Shown: piece after piece, positions 12,901 to 21,860 of the stretch
How the letters are laid out: each line of letters begins with the position of its first letter
How positions within the stretch are numbered: the first letter of the stretch is position 1
Assembly (NCBI RefSeq): GCF_910592395.1
Contig: NC_088322.1
Coordinates: 14,813,431-14,877,430, forward strand
DNA: 64,000 bases
Origin: Lineus longissimus
Lineage: Eukaryota > Nemertea > Pilidiophora > Heteronemertea > Lineidae
Reading direction: 5' to 3'
Notes under the pieces: generated by a model
The model's input: only the letters and a program-made list of their open reading frames with translations
Databases searched by the model: none
What the model was told of the DNA's origin: nothing
Position numbers and translations under genes: made by a program

Positions 12901-14695
12901 TGCTTTTCATGGATTACACGGTCTTTACATATTTTGCACCACTGGAGAAAAAAACTACCACCCCATTTTAAGACAAGTCAGCAGCACCTGTGTCTTTGTC
13001 TGAAATCAACCCAGTCAACATTTCACTATGTGCAGTTTTTAAAAAATTTCTCATAGTTGTAGAATTTTGTACTTCAGAAGCCCAATATGAATGGATCGGT
13101 TGTTGGGACGATGCAGGTCTGCCCGAGCTGATGAATACGATCGAGGGGACTGAGCCGGCTACCGGAGACTACACCAAAAGAACTGATAAGAAGGCGGTAA
13201 GAATACACGTCCGAAAACTGAGGAGGAAACAGTTAGAATTGCTGAGCAGGTGACCTCAATATTATGCCCTGTGGCAAAAACTGAGATACAGATTTGATAC
13301 TCCTACATCGTATCGAGAGGCGGAGTATATTTAAAACCACTGATAACGTCAGGATGTATCATTCGGGACTGAGTAGCACCTTTGAAGTTGCTCGGGAGAG
13401 AGATTTTATGCATGCTAGGTTGACTATTGGGGTATTTTTAAAGGCCAGGGAGTAGGCGCGAACCATTCTAAGCTACTCACGTGTCTTACTTATATAACTG
13501 AGATATCTTACTTGTTTTTTTGTAGGCAAACATACAGGGACTAACGTTCTATAGTGTGATTTCCCTCATTTCAGACATGTGCGACTGCGGCTGAAGCAGC
13601 AGGCTGTAAAATATTTGCTCTGCGCTTTGACGGGAAGTGCTATGGACAGTCACCAGCTCAATGGGGTGTACTGTATCAAGGAAATGGGGCATCTGCCGAT
13701 TGTCCAGCTACTGGTCATGGGGCAACAGATGCTGTCGATGCTTATACACTAGAGGTCAACTGTAAGTGGTGATCAAACGAACTATTTAAAAGTAACATGC
13801 CTTACTGTAACAGTACTATTTCAACAATATTGAAGAGCTTTTGTTTGGTTCCAGATTAAAACACCTTGGTTACAATGGTTGATTTTTTAATCAGAGATTA
13901 CCATTCAGCCTCGTTTTGCCAATAGATATTTTGAAGAGACGACCATAATGCAGATTTGCGGTGGTTTATGCCTAAAATATAACAAGTTTGAGATGTTTTA
14001 GAATAGACATCAATGTCTCACTGTCGGTATTAGATTGCCTCACTGAACTCTTCTTCGGTGGAGCTGTCAAAACGTTTTTTGCAGCATATAACCATTTTTC
14101 AGCTCCAATAAACGGCGAGTGGGGCGTATGGTCCTCATATGGAGCATGCAGTATGACATGCGGAGGAGGCACTAAAAAACGTACCAGACAGTGTAAAAAC
14201 CCAGCACCAAAGAATGGCGGCAATACTTGCCATGGTAACTCTGAAGAGAGCAAGTCTTGTGCCGATGGGCAATGTCCAGGTAAGGATGTGTATGAATACG
14301 CTGTTCCCTTGTGAACTTGTGGTGTTGCTTGTCTCCATTGCATGTTCCAATAAGCCAACCAAAGATTGATTGTGTGTGTGGTGTGTCACAAGGTCACCGT
14401 CCAGGGGATCAAGGGCGAGACGACCAGTGTTTGTTGTTTTTGGCTTCATAGCAACTTTAAAATGCTCCCTTACTGCCATTTTCGGGTGTGAAATGAACCG
14501 ATAAACAATACAATGTGTTTTGTTGCAGTGAATGGAGACTGGGAGGAGTGGAGCATATGGTCCACGGACGTCCAAGCTGATGACAATTCCGGCACCAAGT
14601 ACCAGTACCGCACACGCCAGTGCGCCAACCCGCCACCCACCAATGGTGGAGCCCAATGTCAAGGGGATGCTGTCGATGTCAAACCAATCGGCTGA
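3957..14695 (+). CDS. Secreted astacin zinc metalloprotease with lectin, FN2, TSP1 and GCW modules
   Basis: There are 17 exons: 3957-4068, 4776-4968, 5502-5595, 5841-5985, 6138-6245, 6777-6999, 7276-7361, 7658-7778, 8188-8369, 8494-8760, 9680-9841, 10762-10938, 12575-12757, 13078-13196, 13575-13761, 14103-14279, 14529-14695. All junctions are GT..AG and phase is kept throughout, giving 900 residues. Order: signal peptide (1-~20), C-type-lectin fold (~43-180), helical linker and propeptide (~181-296), astacin catalytic domain (~297-500), two FN2 modules (511-623), TSP1 (624-684), GCW domain (685-787), TSP1 x2 (787-900). Zinc motif HELLHSFGYWHEHTRPDRD puts the ligands at H391, H395 and H401 with catalytic E392. 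Asp226 in the propeptide fits the aspartate switch. Dibasic KR precedes AARDGDSYRW, like the mature N-terminus of crayfish astacin. It should be a secreted zymogen acting on extracellular matrix. The start ATG is the first before the signal peptide; the next Met is three codons on. The substrate is unknown. Confidence 0.92.
4481..4681. repeat. 50-bp minisatellite in intron 1 of the astacin gene
   Basis: About four head-to-tail copies of a 50-bp GC-rich unit contain TGCTTCCGGAGTGTA and CTCCCGGAGTTTCCC. Open frames on both strands here come from the repeat and are not coding. Confidence 0.9.
4776..5985 (+). other. C-type-lectin-like domain of the astacin protein (exons 2-4)
   Basis: The domain opens with NPCRDGVMFNGQCFDFN and has helix SWAKARKYC. 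A WIGL-like core follows (AWVGLQ), then G-C-I-G-I and the closing D-C-E-E-K-H-L-V-I-C-E. The framework cysteines are present. The carbohydrate/calcium triplets EPN or QPD and the WND motif are missing, so classical Ca2+-dependent sugar binding is unlikely. The module enters and leaves in phase 1. Confidence 0.88.
7276..8760 (+). other. Astacin catalytic domain (exons 7-10)
   Basis: The mature start is AARDGDSYRWPNGIVPF after a KR site, then TCIKL with a family cysteine and the GCWSYVGRKGG strand. Next come the zinc helix (391-402) and the Met-turn SSIMQYPKWAF (Met446, Tyr448). The Met-turn usually reads SIMHY; here His is replaced by Gln, while the Met and the Tyr ligand are kept. The end motif ELNYLYGC matches the astacin C-terminus. 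All residues needed for catalysis are present. Confidence 0.93.
7430..7500 (+). repeat. SINE fragment (B-box part) in an astacin intron
   Basis: GTCATGGGTTCAACTCC near 7458-7475 resembles a Pol III B box, followed by unrelated tail sequence. No A box is clear, so this is a truncated copy. Confidence 0.4.
8761..9679. other. Long astacin intron 10, no further exon seen
   Basis: The sequence is A/T-rich with short random ORFs. Phase 1 continues directly from exon 10 to the FN2 exon, so no coding exon is needed here. The similar stretch 9842-10761 also shows nothing coding. Confidence 0.6.
9680..10938 (+). other. Two fibronectin type II modules (exons 11 and 12)
   Basis: Each exon encodes one FN2 fold: CAFPFI...C..Y...WCGTTENYDTDKQWGEC, and CVFPFI...C.......WCATTADYDTDQKFGHC. 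Each has four cysteines and the aromatic core. FN2 modules bind gelatin or collagen in MMP2/9 and in other extracellular proteins, so a collagen-targeting role is likely but inferred. Both exons are symmetric phase 1-1. Confidence 0.92.
11026..12233. repeat. 45-bp minisatellite, about 27 copies
   Basis: Tandem 45-bp units (core CATTCATCATCGCTGTTTC, then AAAGAATCCTGAAGTG) fill most of the intron between the second FN2 exon and the first TSP1 exon. Because 45 is divisible by three and the unit lacks stops in several frames, long ORFs of about 400 codons arise on both strands. They are artefacts: the flanking exons join in phase without them. Confidence 0.95.
12241..12480 (+). repeat. tRNA-derived SINE abutting the minisatellite
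   Basis: An A box-like TGGCATAGTGG (12248-12258) and a B box-like GAGTTCAACAC (about 12295) lie about 35 bp apart. A non-tRNA body and a TTATTATTATTTTAAT tail follow. The element begins where the 45-bp array ends. Confidence 0.6.
12575..12757 (+). other. TSP1 module 1 (exon 13)
   Basis: It contains WSAWGSCSKTCGGG with the following R..R.C repeats and six cysteines, a full thrombospondin type 1 repeat. The exon is phase 1-1. Confidence 0.95.
13078..13761 (+). other. GCW-type (WSC-like) cysteine domain (exons 14-15)
   Basis: It begins EWIGCWDDAG and contains a T-x-E-G-T-E-P element, a pair of central cysteines, FALRFDGKCYGQS and a C-terminal glycine-rich GHGATDAVDAY segment. This pattern recalls a domain common in secreted proteins of corals, molluscs and other marine invertebrates, with a GCW start and an F-A-V-Q-like central strand. 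It is related in style to WSC. It enters in phase 1, is split by a phase 0 intron and exits in phase 1. Its ligand is unknown. Confidence 0.65.
14103..14695 (+). other. TSP1 modules 2 and 3 (exons 16-17)
   Basis: Exon 16 encodes a full TSP1 (EWGVWSSYGACSMTCGGG...). Exon 17 encodes a shorter one: WEEWSIWS and the TRQCANPPPTNGGAQC segment are recognisable. The usual CS..C pair is replaced by a D/Q/N-rich stretch, and the C-terminal cysteines are cut off by TGA at 14693-14695. The protein therefore ends in a degenerate TSP1. Confidence 0.85.
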
Positions 14696-14802
14696 GAAAA
14701 CAGGACATCGATCAGTGCAAATTCCGTGCCAAATTTGGCCCATTCGTTGAATAGTAATCAGTACTGGGCTGAAGCCCTGCTTTTCATGTAGAGATTAGGT
14801 GT

Positions 14803-14812
14803 AATAAATAAA
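14803..14812 (+). terminator. Poly(A) signal of the astacin gene
   Basis: Two overlapping AATAAA hexamers (14803-14808 and 14807-14812) lie about 110 bp after the stop codon, in an A-rich stretch. This is a typical distance for a short 3' UTR. Confidence 0.7.
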
Positions 14813-14829
14813 AAAAGATGTCACCTCGT

Positions 14830-15410
14830 TGTCCTATACAATTACATGTACGTAGCCTGAAGTGTTTGCGCAGCTGGTATGACCTACACTTTCATTGATC
14901 AGTGTCTGAATGTCAATTTTTCAAACAACTACCAATTCTAGCAAAAAACTGCAATCACTGGCTGCTCACTAACCGTGCTCAAAACAAAAATCTGCAGCAT
15001 ATGCTGTATTATCAGGTATGGTTGTGTTGCAGTATGCTGTCTTATCAGTTTTGGTGTTCTGATTTCATGCAATCCCTTTCTAAAAATGATCAGGTATTCA
15101 CCATGTGAAAGTGAGACACATTTTTCCTAAGGGTTGAGACAAGGTCCACCCTGTAGAAACATGATGCACTACGTTGGGAGAGTACACATCTAGATCAGAC
15201 ATAGTACGCCTAGTAGTGAATGGGGCATGGCACATTCAGCAAAGACTTGGTATACTCTCTGGCAACATGGCGAGCTATGAAGGGGAGGGCACATCCAGAA
15301 GAGATATGGTGCACTACTGTCTCATTGGCCGAAAGTCACGTCATTTCTACAGGTAACAATATAGAGCGACCGTAAAATACACAGGCCCGGTGGAAAACAG
15401 AAATGTCCTC
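14830..15410. other. Intergenic DNA after the astacin gene
   Basis: No gene is seen. 15160-15310 holds loosely repeated wording (GGGCATGGCACATTC and GGGCACATCCAGAAGAGA segments), likely an old degenerate tandem duplication. Confidence 0.4.
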
Positions 15411-15418
15411 GTTTTTCC

Positions 15419-15481
15419 AAAGGTGTCTCAATTTTACCATGGTGAATTGTGGATTTATCATGGTAAAATTGAGACACCTTT
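15419..15481. repeat. Perfect 23-bp inverted repeat (hairpin)
   Basis: The arms 15419-15441 and 15459-15481 are exact reverse complements around a 17-base loop. They read AAAGGTGTCTCAATTTTACC plus CATG on one side and its complement on the other. This looks like a miniature inverted-repeat element. It is not next to a gene end. Confidence 0.9.
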
Positions 15482-16114
15482 TTCGTAAGGGATGTATCAT
15501 GATCATTTTTTCCTCGGTACACATTTTTGTCCCAGCTATGGTATGAGCTGCGGTATAGTCATTGATAATAAACCAGGTCTTAGGACGTAGTAATTGAGCT
15601 TGCTGATAGAACGGCTCGTTAGTCGAGTAGCACGATTCTCGCTTTGGATGCGAGAAGTCCCGCGCATATTTCCGTACGACGCGCATCTTCTCTGATGCTG
15701 CCATCTGAACTAAGAAATTGGAACTAGGCAATTACTAAACATTAAAAATATCGCCCGTTTTTAGGGCGGGGGACGATTTACAGCTGGAACCCCTGAACCA
15801 GCTCCCTCAGCTCCGTCATTCATCAAGTCAAAGCAAGCATGAACCTGGTTTAATCTGTGGTTTATCTTATTAATATACTACCTAACAAGTCCCTTCTATA
15901 CTGTGCAAATCTCTCGGCATTAAATCCATGGTGTTAACCCCACTTACGTAGCAGGTGCGTTGCAGGTCAATTGTCTATGCTGCCACCTCTTAGTGAGGAC
16001 AGAGGACAATAACCAGCCGGCTTCACTGGTCCTCGACACTGTCACAACCTGAAAACTGATGACAGCAACTGTTACACTTCTGATTTTACAACAGCGAACC
16101 CAAGATCGGTGTAA

Positions 16115-16915
16115 AAGAGACAGCCAAGTACGTTGTACCTGTCTTCACAAGCATGGTGCGATTATAGCTCAGACCAAGGGGTCGTGATCTTGTGGTATAG
16201 AAGAGACGGCCAGGTTGTACCTGTCTTCACAAGCATGGTGAGATTATAGCTCAGACCAAGGGGTCTTGGTGCCTGTGGTATAGAAGAGACGGCCAGGTTG
16301 TACTTGTCTTCACAAGCATAGTGAGATGAAAGCTCAGACCAAGCTGCCTTGGTGCCGGTGGTATAGAAGAGACGGCCAGGTTGTGCCTGTCTTCACAAGC
16401 ATGGTGAGATGATAGCTCAGACCAAGGTGCCTTGGTGCCTGTGGTATAGAGAGACGACCAGGTTGTACCTGTCTTCACAAGCATAGTGAGATGATAGCTC
16501 ACACCAAGGGGCCTTGGTGCCGGTGTATAGAAGAGACGACCAGGTTGTGCCTGTCTTCACAAGCATAGTGAGATGATAGCGCAGACCAAGGTGCCTTGGT
16601 GCCTGTGGTATATAAGAGACGACCAGGTTGTGCCTGTCTTCACAAGCATAGTGAGATGATAGCGCAGACCAAGGGGCCTTGGTGCCTGTGGTATAGAGAG
16701 ACGACCAGGTTGTACCTGTCTTCACAAGCATAGTGAGATGATAGCTCAGACCAAGGGGACTTGGTGTCTGCGGTATAGAAGAGACGGCCAGGTTGTACCT
16801 GTCTTCACAAGCATAGTGAGATGATAGCTCAGACCAAGGGGACTTGGTGCCTGTGGTATAGAAGAGACGGCCAGGTTGTACCTGTCTTCACAAGCATGGT
16901 GAGATGATAGCTAAG
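16115..16915. repeat. About 83-bp minisatellite, around 10 copies
   Basis: The units contain CCTGTCTTCACAAGCAT and GATAGCTCAGACCAAG. Copies differ by point changes and small indels. A decayed partial copy lies near 17255-17295. ORFs across the array are repeat artefacts. Confidence 0.9.
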
Positions 16916-17067
16916 CCTAGGGCAGTAGGCCCTGGTGTGCATGTCATCTAGAGCACAGTGAGATTGTTTCGTACAGTTCTTTGGGTGGGGTTTTTAAAGA
17001 AAGGGACTAAAAAACACGTTGTTTTCCTTTGACGAGCGCCAGCCAACTGCCACCACAATTGCCAACC

Positions 17068-17073
17068 TTTATT
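17068..17073 (-). terminator. Poly(A) signal, likely for METTL21A
   Basis: AATAAA on the minus strand, about 420 bp downstream of the METTL21A stop codon. Confidence 0.5.
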
Positions 17074-17494
17074 ACATAAATTAAAACATTGCATAATATA
17101 TGACCGGTACAAGAGGTGTTAGTGCGGCCTTCGGAACAACAAGCTATTTGGTAAATGAAAGCTTGCATGTCTAGCTAATACTAGACAGAGATGTCAGGTC
17201 AGTCCAAGACAGCAGGCTGAGATGACTGCCGTGGGAGAGATAAGGCTGTGAATGTCTTCCCGAAAATTGTGGGATGCTAGCTCAGACCAAGTCAGATTAC
17301 AATGCATGTGCTGGAATAACGTCCAACATAAGCATGTCAGAGAGAAGTTAGCTCGATCCAAATGACCTATCACCCTCATTTACCAACATCCCTGACCGGA
17401 CGGAAGTGATATGATATATTCCATCCTTGGTACAAAACAATGGCCACAGAGCCTGAAAAATGCATAATCATTCCATCTGATATTCCTCCCTTCG

Positions 17495-19167
17495 TCAGCT
17501 TTTCTTCTTGGCAGAATAGATGTGAATGTCTCGCTCCTTTTCTTTGAAAATAAGAGTCACTGTAAACTTCTCTTCCAAAAGTGTCAAAAAGTCAGTGTCT
17601 CTGTCATAACGAATACGACACGACAGCAGGACCAACGAATCACTGTCGCTTAGATGGAGCAAAGTCTTCAATAAATGTGAGAAAGTCTCCTTTATATAGA
17701 TGACATCTGCACCAAGAACTACATCGAAGGGTTGAGCGTATCTTTGCAGATTCTCAGTCCAATCTAACTCTTCAACTCTGACCTTGTGACTGACTTCTAC
17801 CGGAATGTTTGATGCCACAACATTGTTCAGATGCTTGAGAACATCTTCCCTGTCTGTTATGGTGATGTCAGCTCCTGCAAATTAATATTTCAAGTGTTAT
17901 GACATTCACGTTGTTTTGTATATGTGACATGACAAAACAGTCAAGACTGTATACAAAGTCCAGTAGATTGAGACTGAGAACTAACCAACAGACAATTTCA
18001 AACACCAGACAGATAGTCTTGAGCAGGAGAGAGCACTTAGCTCTATTGTGAACAACCATCCATGCAAATGGGGGCAGCGGTAGCGCAGTGGAAGATAGTC
18101 GGCCTCATGATCAGGAGGTCGTGGGTTCGACTCCCGGCCGAGTCACTGCTTAGTTCCCTACTGGTCGAGTTCAAGTGAGCGCCTTGTGGTTGCTCCTTGA
18201 AACCCCTGATTGATTTCTGTGGAGACCGGGGTAATAATAATTATGATATCCCAAAGCGCTTTGAGCGAGAACTATAGTGTCACGGAATTGCGCTATATAA
18301 AAGAATCATTATTATATAATGAATAGTCAGTGAAATGTCAGTGATTCAGCTGAAATTGAACACCCTGGCATGGGATTAACACCTACCAAGTAACCCGGCC
18401 ACAATTCCGACTAGTCCAGTTCCAGCACCAAGTTCTACAACTCTTTTATCTTTTACCAAGTCCTGGTTCTTCTCAAGATATTCACATAAAACTACAGCCT
18501 GAAACGTAAAACAGATGACAGTGACTAATCCCAAGAACTAAGCAGGGAGATGAGCCAACAAAATCCCATCCCAATTCTCATAAAACAAAAGCACACCTGT
18601 CCCTGGCTGAACCTGGTCAATCTTCTTAATGACTTAAAGTACCAGTAAACTAAATTTCGGGCTTGCCCTAATAATTGTTTTCAGTCCCTAAATCGTTTGA
18701 TGAAAAACATCAAAGCACTTAGTTGCCATGGTAGCAGATGCAGCCAACGCCCTCAGCCATGCTGCTGCTACCCTCGCAGTGTGTCGGCCCAAAAACTAAA
18801 ATACATCAGCTTATAAACACAACTAGGCATCGCATAATGTTAATGAATCATCTCCTCAACTTACAGCATCCCAAACAACTCCAGCAACACCAAGATGGTT
18901 CCAGTTTTGATGGATAGAAATGCGTCTTCCAGAAAAATTGAACTCCCAATTTTCTTGATGAAATCTTCCAAGAGGATGATCATTTTGTTCATATGGGACC
19001 AAAGCTAGGGCATTCTGGGCCACATTTTCTTGTTGAACTTCATCTTTGAAATGTCCTATCGCTTCTTTAGCATTTTTTCCATCAGCGGAAGACATCAGGA
19101 GAGGGAAAGACGCGTAAATGAGAAGACCAAGCCTCAAAAACATGAGAAATAGCGAAACACGTGTCAA
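17495..19167 (-). CDS. METTL21A: METTL21A-like protein-lysine methyltransferase
   Basis: There are three exons on the minus strand: 19167-18865, 18498-18387, 17874-17495 (TGA at 17497-17495). Phase is kept, giving 264 residues from the first ATG or 240 from the ATG at 19095. The seven-beta-strand methyltransferase motif I reads VELGAGTGLVGIVAGLLG. Motif post-I is ADITITD, the catalytic-region strand is FDVVLGADVIYI, and the C-terminus runs LLSCRIRYDRDTDFL...KDVHIY-like. This matches METTL21A, which trimethylates a lysine of Hsp70-family chaperones in the cytosol and nucleus (known for the family). The human protein is 218 residues and starts at the ALVPYE segment; here about 30-55 extra residues precede it. 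The upstream ATG adds a hydrophobic stretch (LFLMFLRLGLLIYASFPLL) that would be unusual, so the start at 19095 is preferred. Confidence 0.92.
18068..18317 (+). repeat. tRNA-derived SINE in METTL21A intron 2
   Basis: A canonical A box TAGCGCAGTGG (18081-18091) and B box GGTTCGACTCC (18124-18134) begin the element. The body follows, and its 3' part, AAAGCGCTTTGAGC...GCGCTATATAA, is of a type widespread in animal SINEs and LINE tails. It ends in an ATTATTAT tail. The well-kept promoter boxes suggest a fairly recent insertion. Confidence 0.88.
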
Positions 19168-20393
19168 TATTTACACCGGAAGCGGGAAGTGTCCAACGTA
19201 AGAATTGCGTTGTTTCGCTTCCTGACCTTTTCGCCCCCAGTCGTTTCGCTCCCTTGGACTTTTTAGGTCTCATTAGGGATATTTTTGTATTCATGCGCGG
19301 CCAACCCGTAACAATAGTTTCTAAAAATTCATTGATTTCTTGGTTCTCACAGTATGCCAGTATTGATTTATCAGTTGTTTTGGCAAAGACGTGTTTTTTT
19401 GGAGTTTCTGAAACCTAGACCACTACTCAATAGGCGGCTAACAGGAAACTACGCATTTTGCTGTTGTTCCCGACGTATGTGTAGGCCTACACTGAACTTG
19501 GAATGTGCGTCGGCACCGTGTTGAAATGCCGTCCAATGCCAATTGGTGCGGTTTTCGCTGATTTGTCCAAAATTCAACATATCTCAAAAGTTCAATGGTT
19601 AACCCTCAAATTTTTTTGATTTTTGTGTAGCGTTAGCAACTGTCTTTCACGGGAGAATGGTCACTGAATAATTATCCAGGAAGAAATGTATGATATTTGG
19701 GGTTTTCCGTGATTGTCCGGCCCAGCAATTGGCAATATTACCATTTGGATGGTGAACACAGCAAGGAGCAAATGCGACGCTTATGATTTATTTGAACAAA
19801 TTAAACATCCTGCAGAATCAGGGGAATCGGGCGTTTCCAGTGATATACGACACAAATGGGGTTGTCCTCATGCAATCACTTTGGAAACGCATTTTTTTAA
19901 AAATGTTACGTCCTGTGAATGAAGCTGTGAATGGCACACGTCATCATCGCGTACATTCGGGAAAAACTCCCTAACGAGACCTTAAGTTCACCGGTGTAAA
20001 AGAAATGCAAGTCCCCCCAGAATCGAAGTCTGGTCCTCTTGTTAAAGTGAATAGAGTCGCCAAGTTCCTTTGCTGAAGATTATGTAGCTAACCCTAACCA
20101 AACCATTAACCACATTCGTTGACAATACACAGCTATTGTATGGCTCAAAGATACTGTCCTGGTTGTGACGTCTCTCCAAGCACTGCCGGGTCTTCGTTGT
20201 AAAGCCATGGTGTGAAGACGGAGACTTGCTGGCGAAGGCCAGGTTGTGTATTACCAAATGGGTCACTGATGATACTGTCCTGCTTGTGACATCTGTGCTA
20301 TTCGAGCGATGCTTTAGTTTAGTTTTTTTGTCTCCCAGATCGACAATGAAATACAACTGGAAAATGATTTCATTTTCAATAAAAAATGGTAGT
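19168..20393. other. Region between METTL21A and the C7orf57-like gene
   Basis: It holds the METTL21A promoter side and a short GC-rich repeat at about 19212-19253 built from TTTCGCTCC/TTTCGCCCC words, which recurs at 25263-25306. No coding exon is supported. A telomere-like CTAACCCTAACC lies near 20090. Confidence 0.5.
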
Positions 20394-21860
20394 TTTATTG
20401 ATATATAATGCAATTGATCATTTATCTATAAAATAACATTTCGAATAATTTATTCTTTTAAAACATTAAAAACAAAGTAGCCACTGCAGAGAATTCCGAA
20501 ATCCCTCAATAGACAAACACTAACAAACTTACCCCCATCTTCTAAGCCTATCACAAATAAAAGACCTAGATGTAGCCACTAAAATAAATTAGTTGAGATC
20601 TATAGACATACATCAGCAGTAGGCAAGAAGTTTGTTACGAGTTCATGTAAACATTTTAAATATAAATATCCAGTGGAATATCTCGGACGGCAGAACTTGA
20701 CCCTCAACCCCATTAGTCAGCAGCAACGATGGCAACAAGACAAGTATACAGTTGTACATTTCATATCTACAAAATTTCAATGTACACAATCCCATGGAAC
20801 AAACACAAATGTCCCCAAATCCCTATTTTGGTTGTATTCTGTTCCAACCCCTGTGTGATCTGTGTCTGTGACATTCATGAAAATGTCGTCTTTATCCCCC
20901 AACCCACTATAAAGCGGCACACATGCGTTAGATCACATCTGAACACACACTTTAAACATACACTGTACAGCATCATGTACCACTAGAAATCCACTTTCTA
21001 GAAATAATGAAAAAAGGTTTCAGAAAAAATATTTGGCAGCAAAAGTGACTTCACCTTTCCTTGTCAAATGTGAAGTGATATAAATTGTGACCCATCACAA
21101 GATGATAGTGTCGATCTCGGTTCACACTGTTTGCCCAGGTACATGACGGCCAGGGCTGTCAAGGCAGCATTGATAAATCAAAATTAGTTCTGTGACAGTG
21201 ACACATCTATTGTTCACCTTTTCGTAATCTCAATGGTAAATCAATAAACTGTAAGTCTGCATGGACAGGTTTATGCCAGTCAAGACAAACCTGTACATTT
21301 GGCCGATTATACCTGTATGGCTTTTGTGGCAAAGAAGCCTGTCGACTCGCATACACCCATTGACACAGTCACTGCACAGATGGCACCAGTTCGAGTGATA
21401 AACAGCCAAACAAGTTCAAAGAATAGCCTGCCGAGAAACACCTGTTTATGTGAGACTGGCACTAAATGTTGGCACCAGGAGCAGTTCTACACATTGTCTT
21501 CAACATACAACACAAGACAGTTAACAATACCTCATACAAATTGTGACAACAAACTGAATCTCTGGACATCAAAAAACTGATCCTGGACCTATATTCAAGT
21601 CAAGACAACTGACAAACCCAATAAAATCTCCCCACCTTCCGGCACAGTGTCCTCGGAAGCTCAATCCAGTCATTCGACAAAAATAACAACTACCACCTTG
21701 TAAAACCCCCGAAAAACAGTCCCAGACTAAGTATAGCGCATGACAGGCACCAATAGCTCCAACCTCATTAATTACAAGCTTGAAATTCGTTCAGCTTTCC
21801 GACTTTGCCCCAACCAACTTGTTGATTGTACACAACTTACAGCAGTAAAATTTCAACAGT
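20394..21860 (-). other. Probable 3' UTR of the C7orf57-like gene
   Basis: It is A/T-rich and non-coding on both strands. AATAAA motifs on the minus strand at about 20394-20399 and 20449-20454 could end the transcript. The extent is inferred. Confidence 0.35.

Noticed and set aside
16251-16731. Overlapping minus-strand ORFs of 83-104 codons
   Set aside because: They are translations of the 83-bp minisatellite.
2880-20100. Telomere-like CTAACCCTAACC at about 2887 and 20090
   Set aside because: Each is only about 12 bases, not an array. Chance or part of a minor interspersed repeat is more likely than an interstitial telomere.
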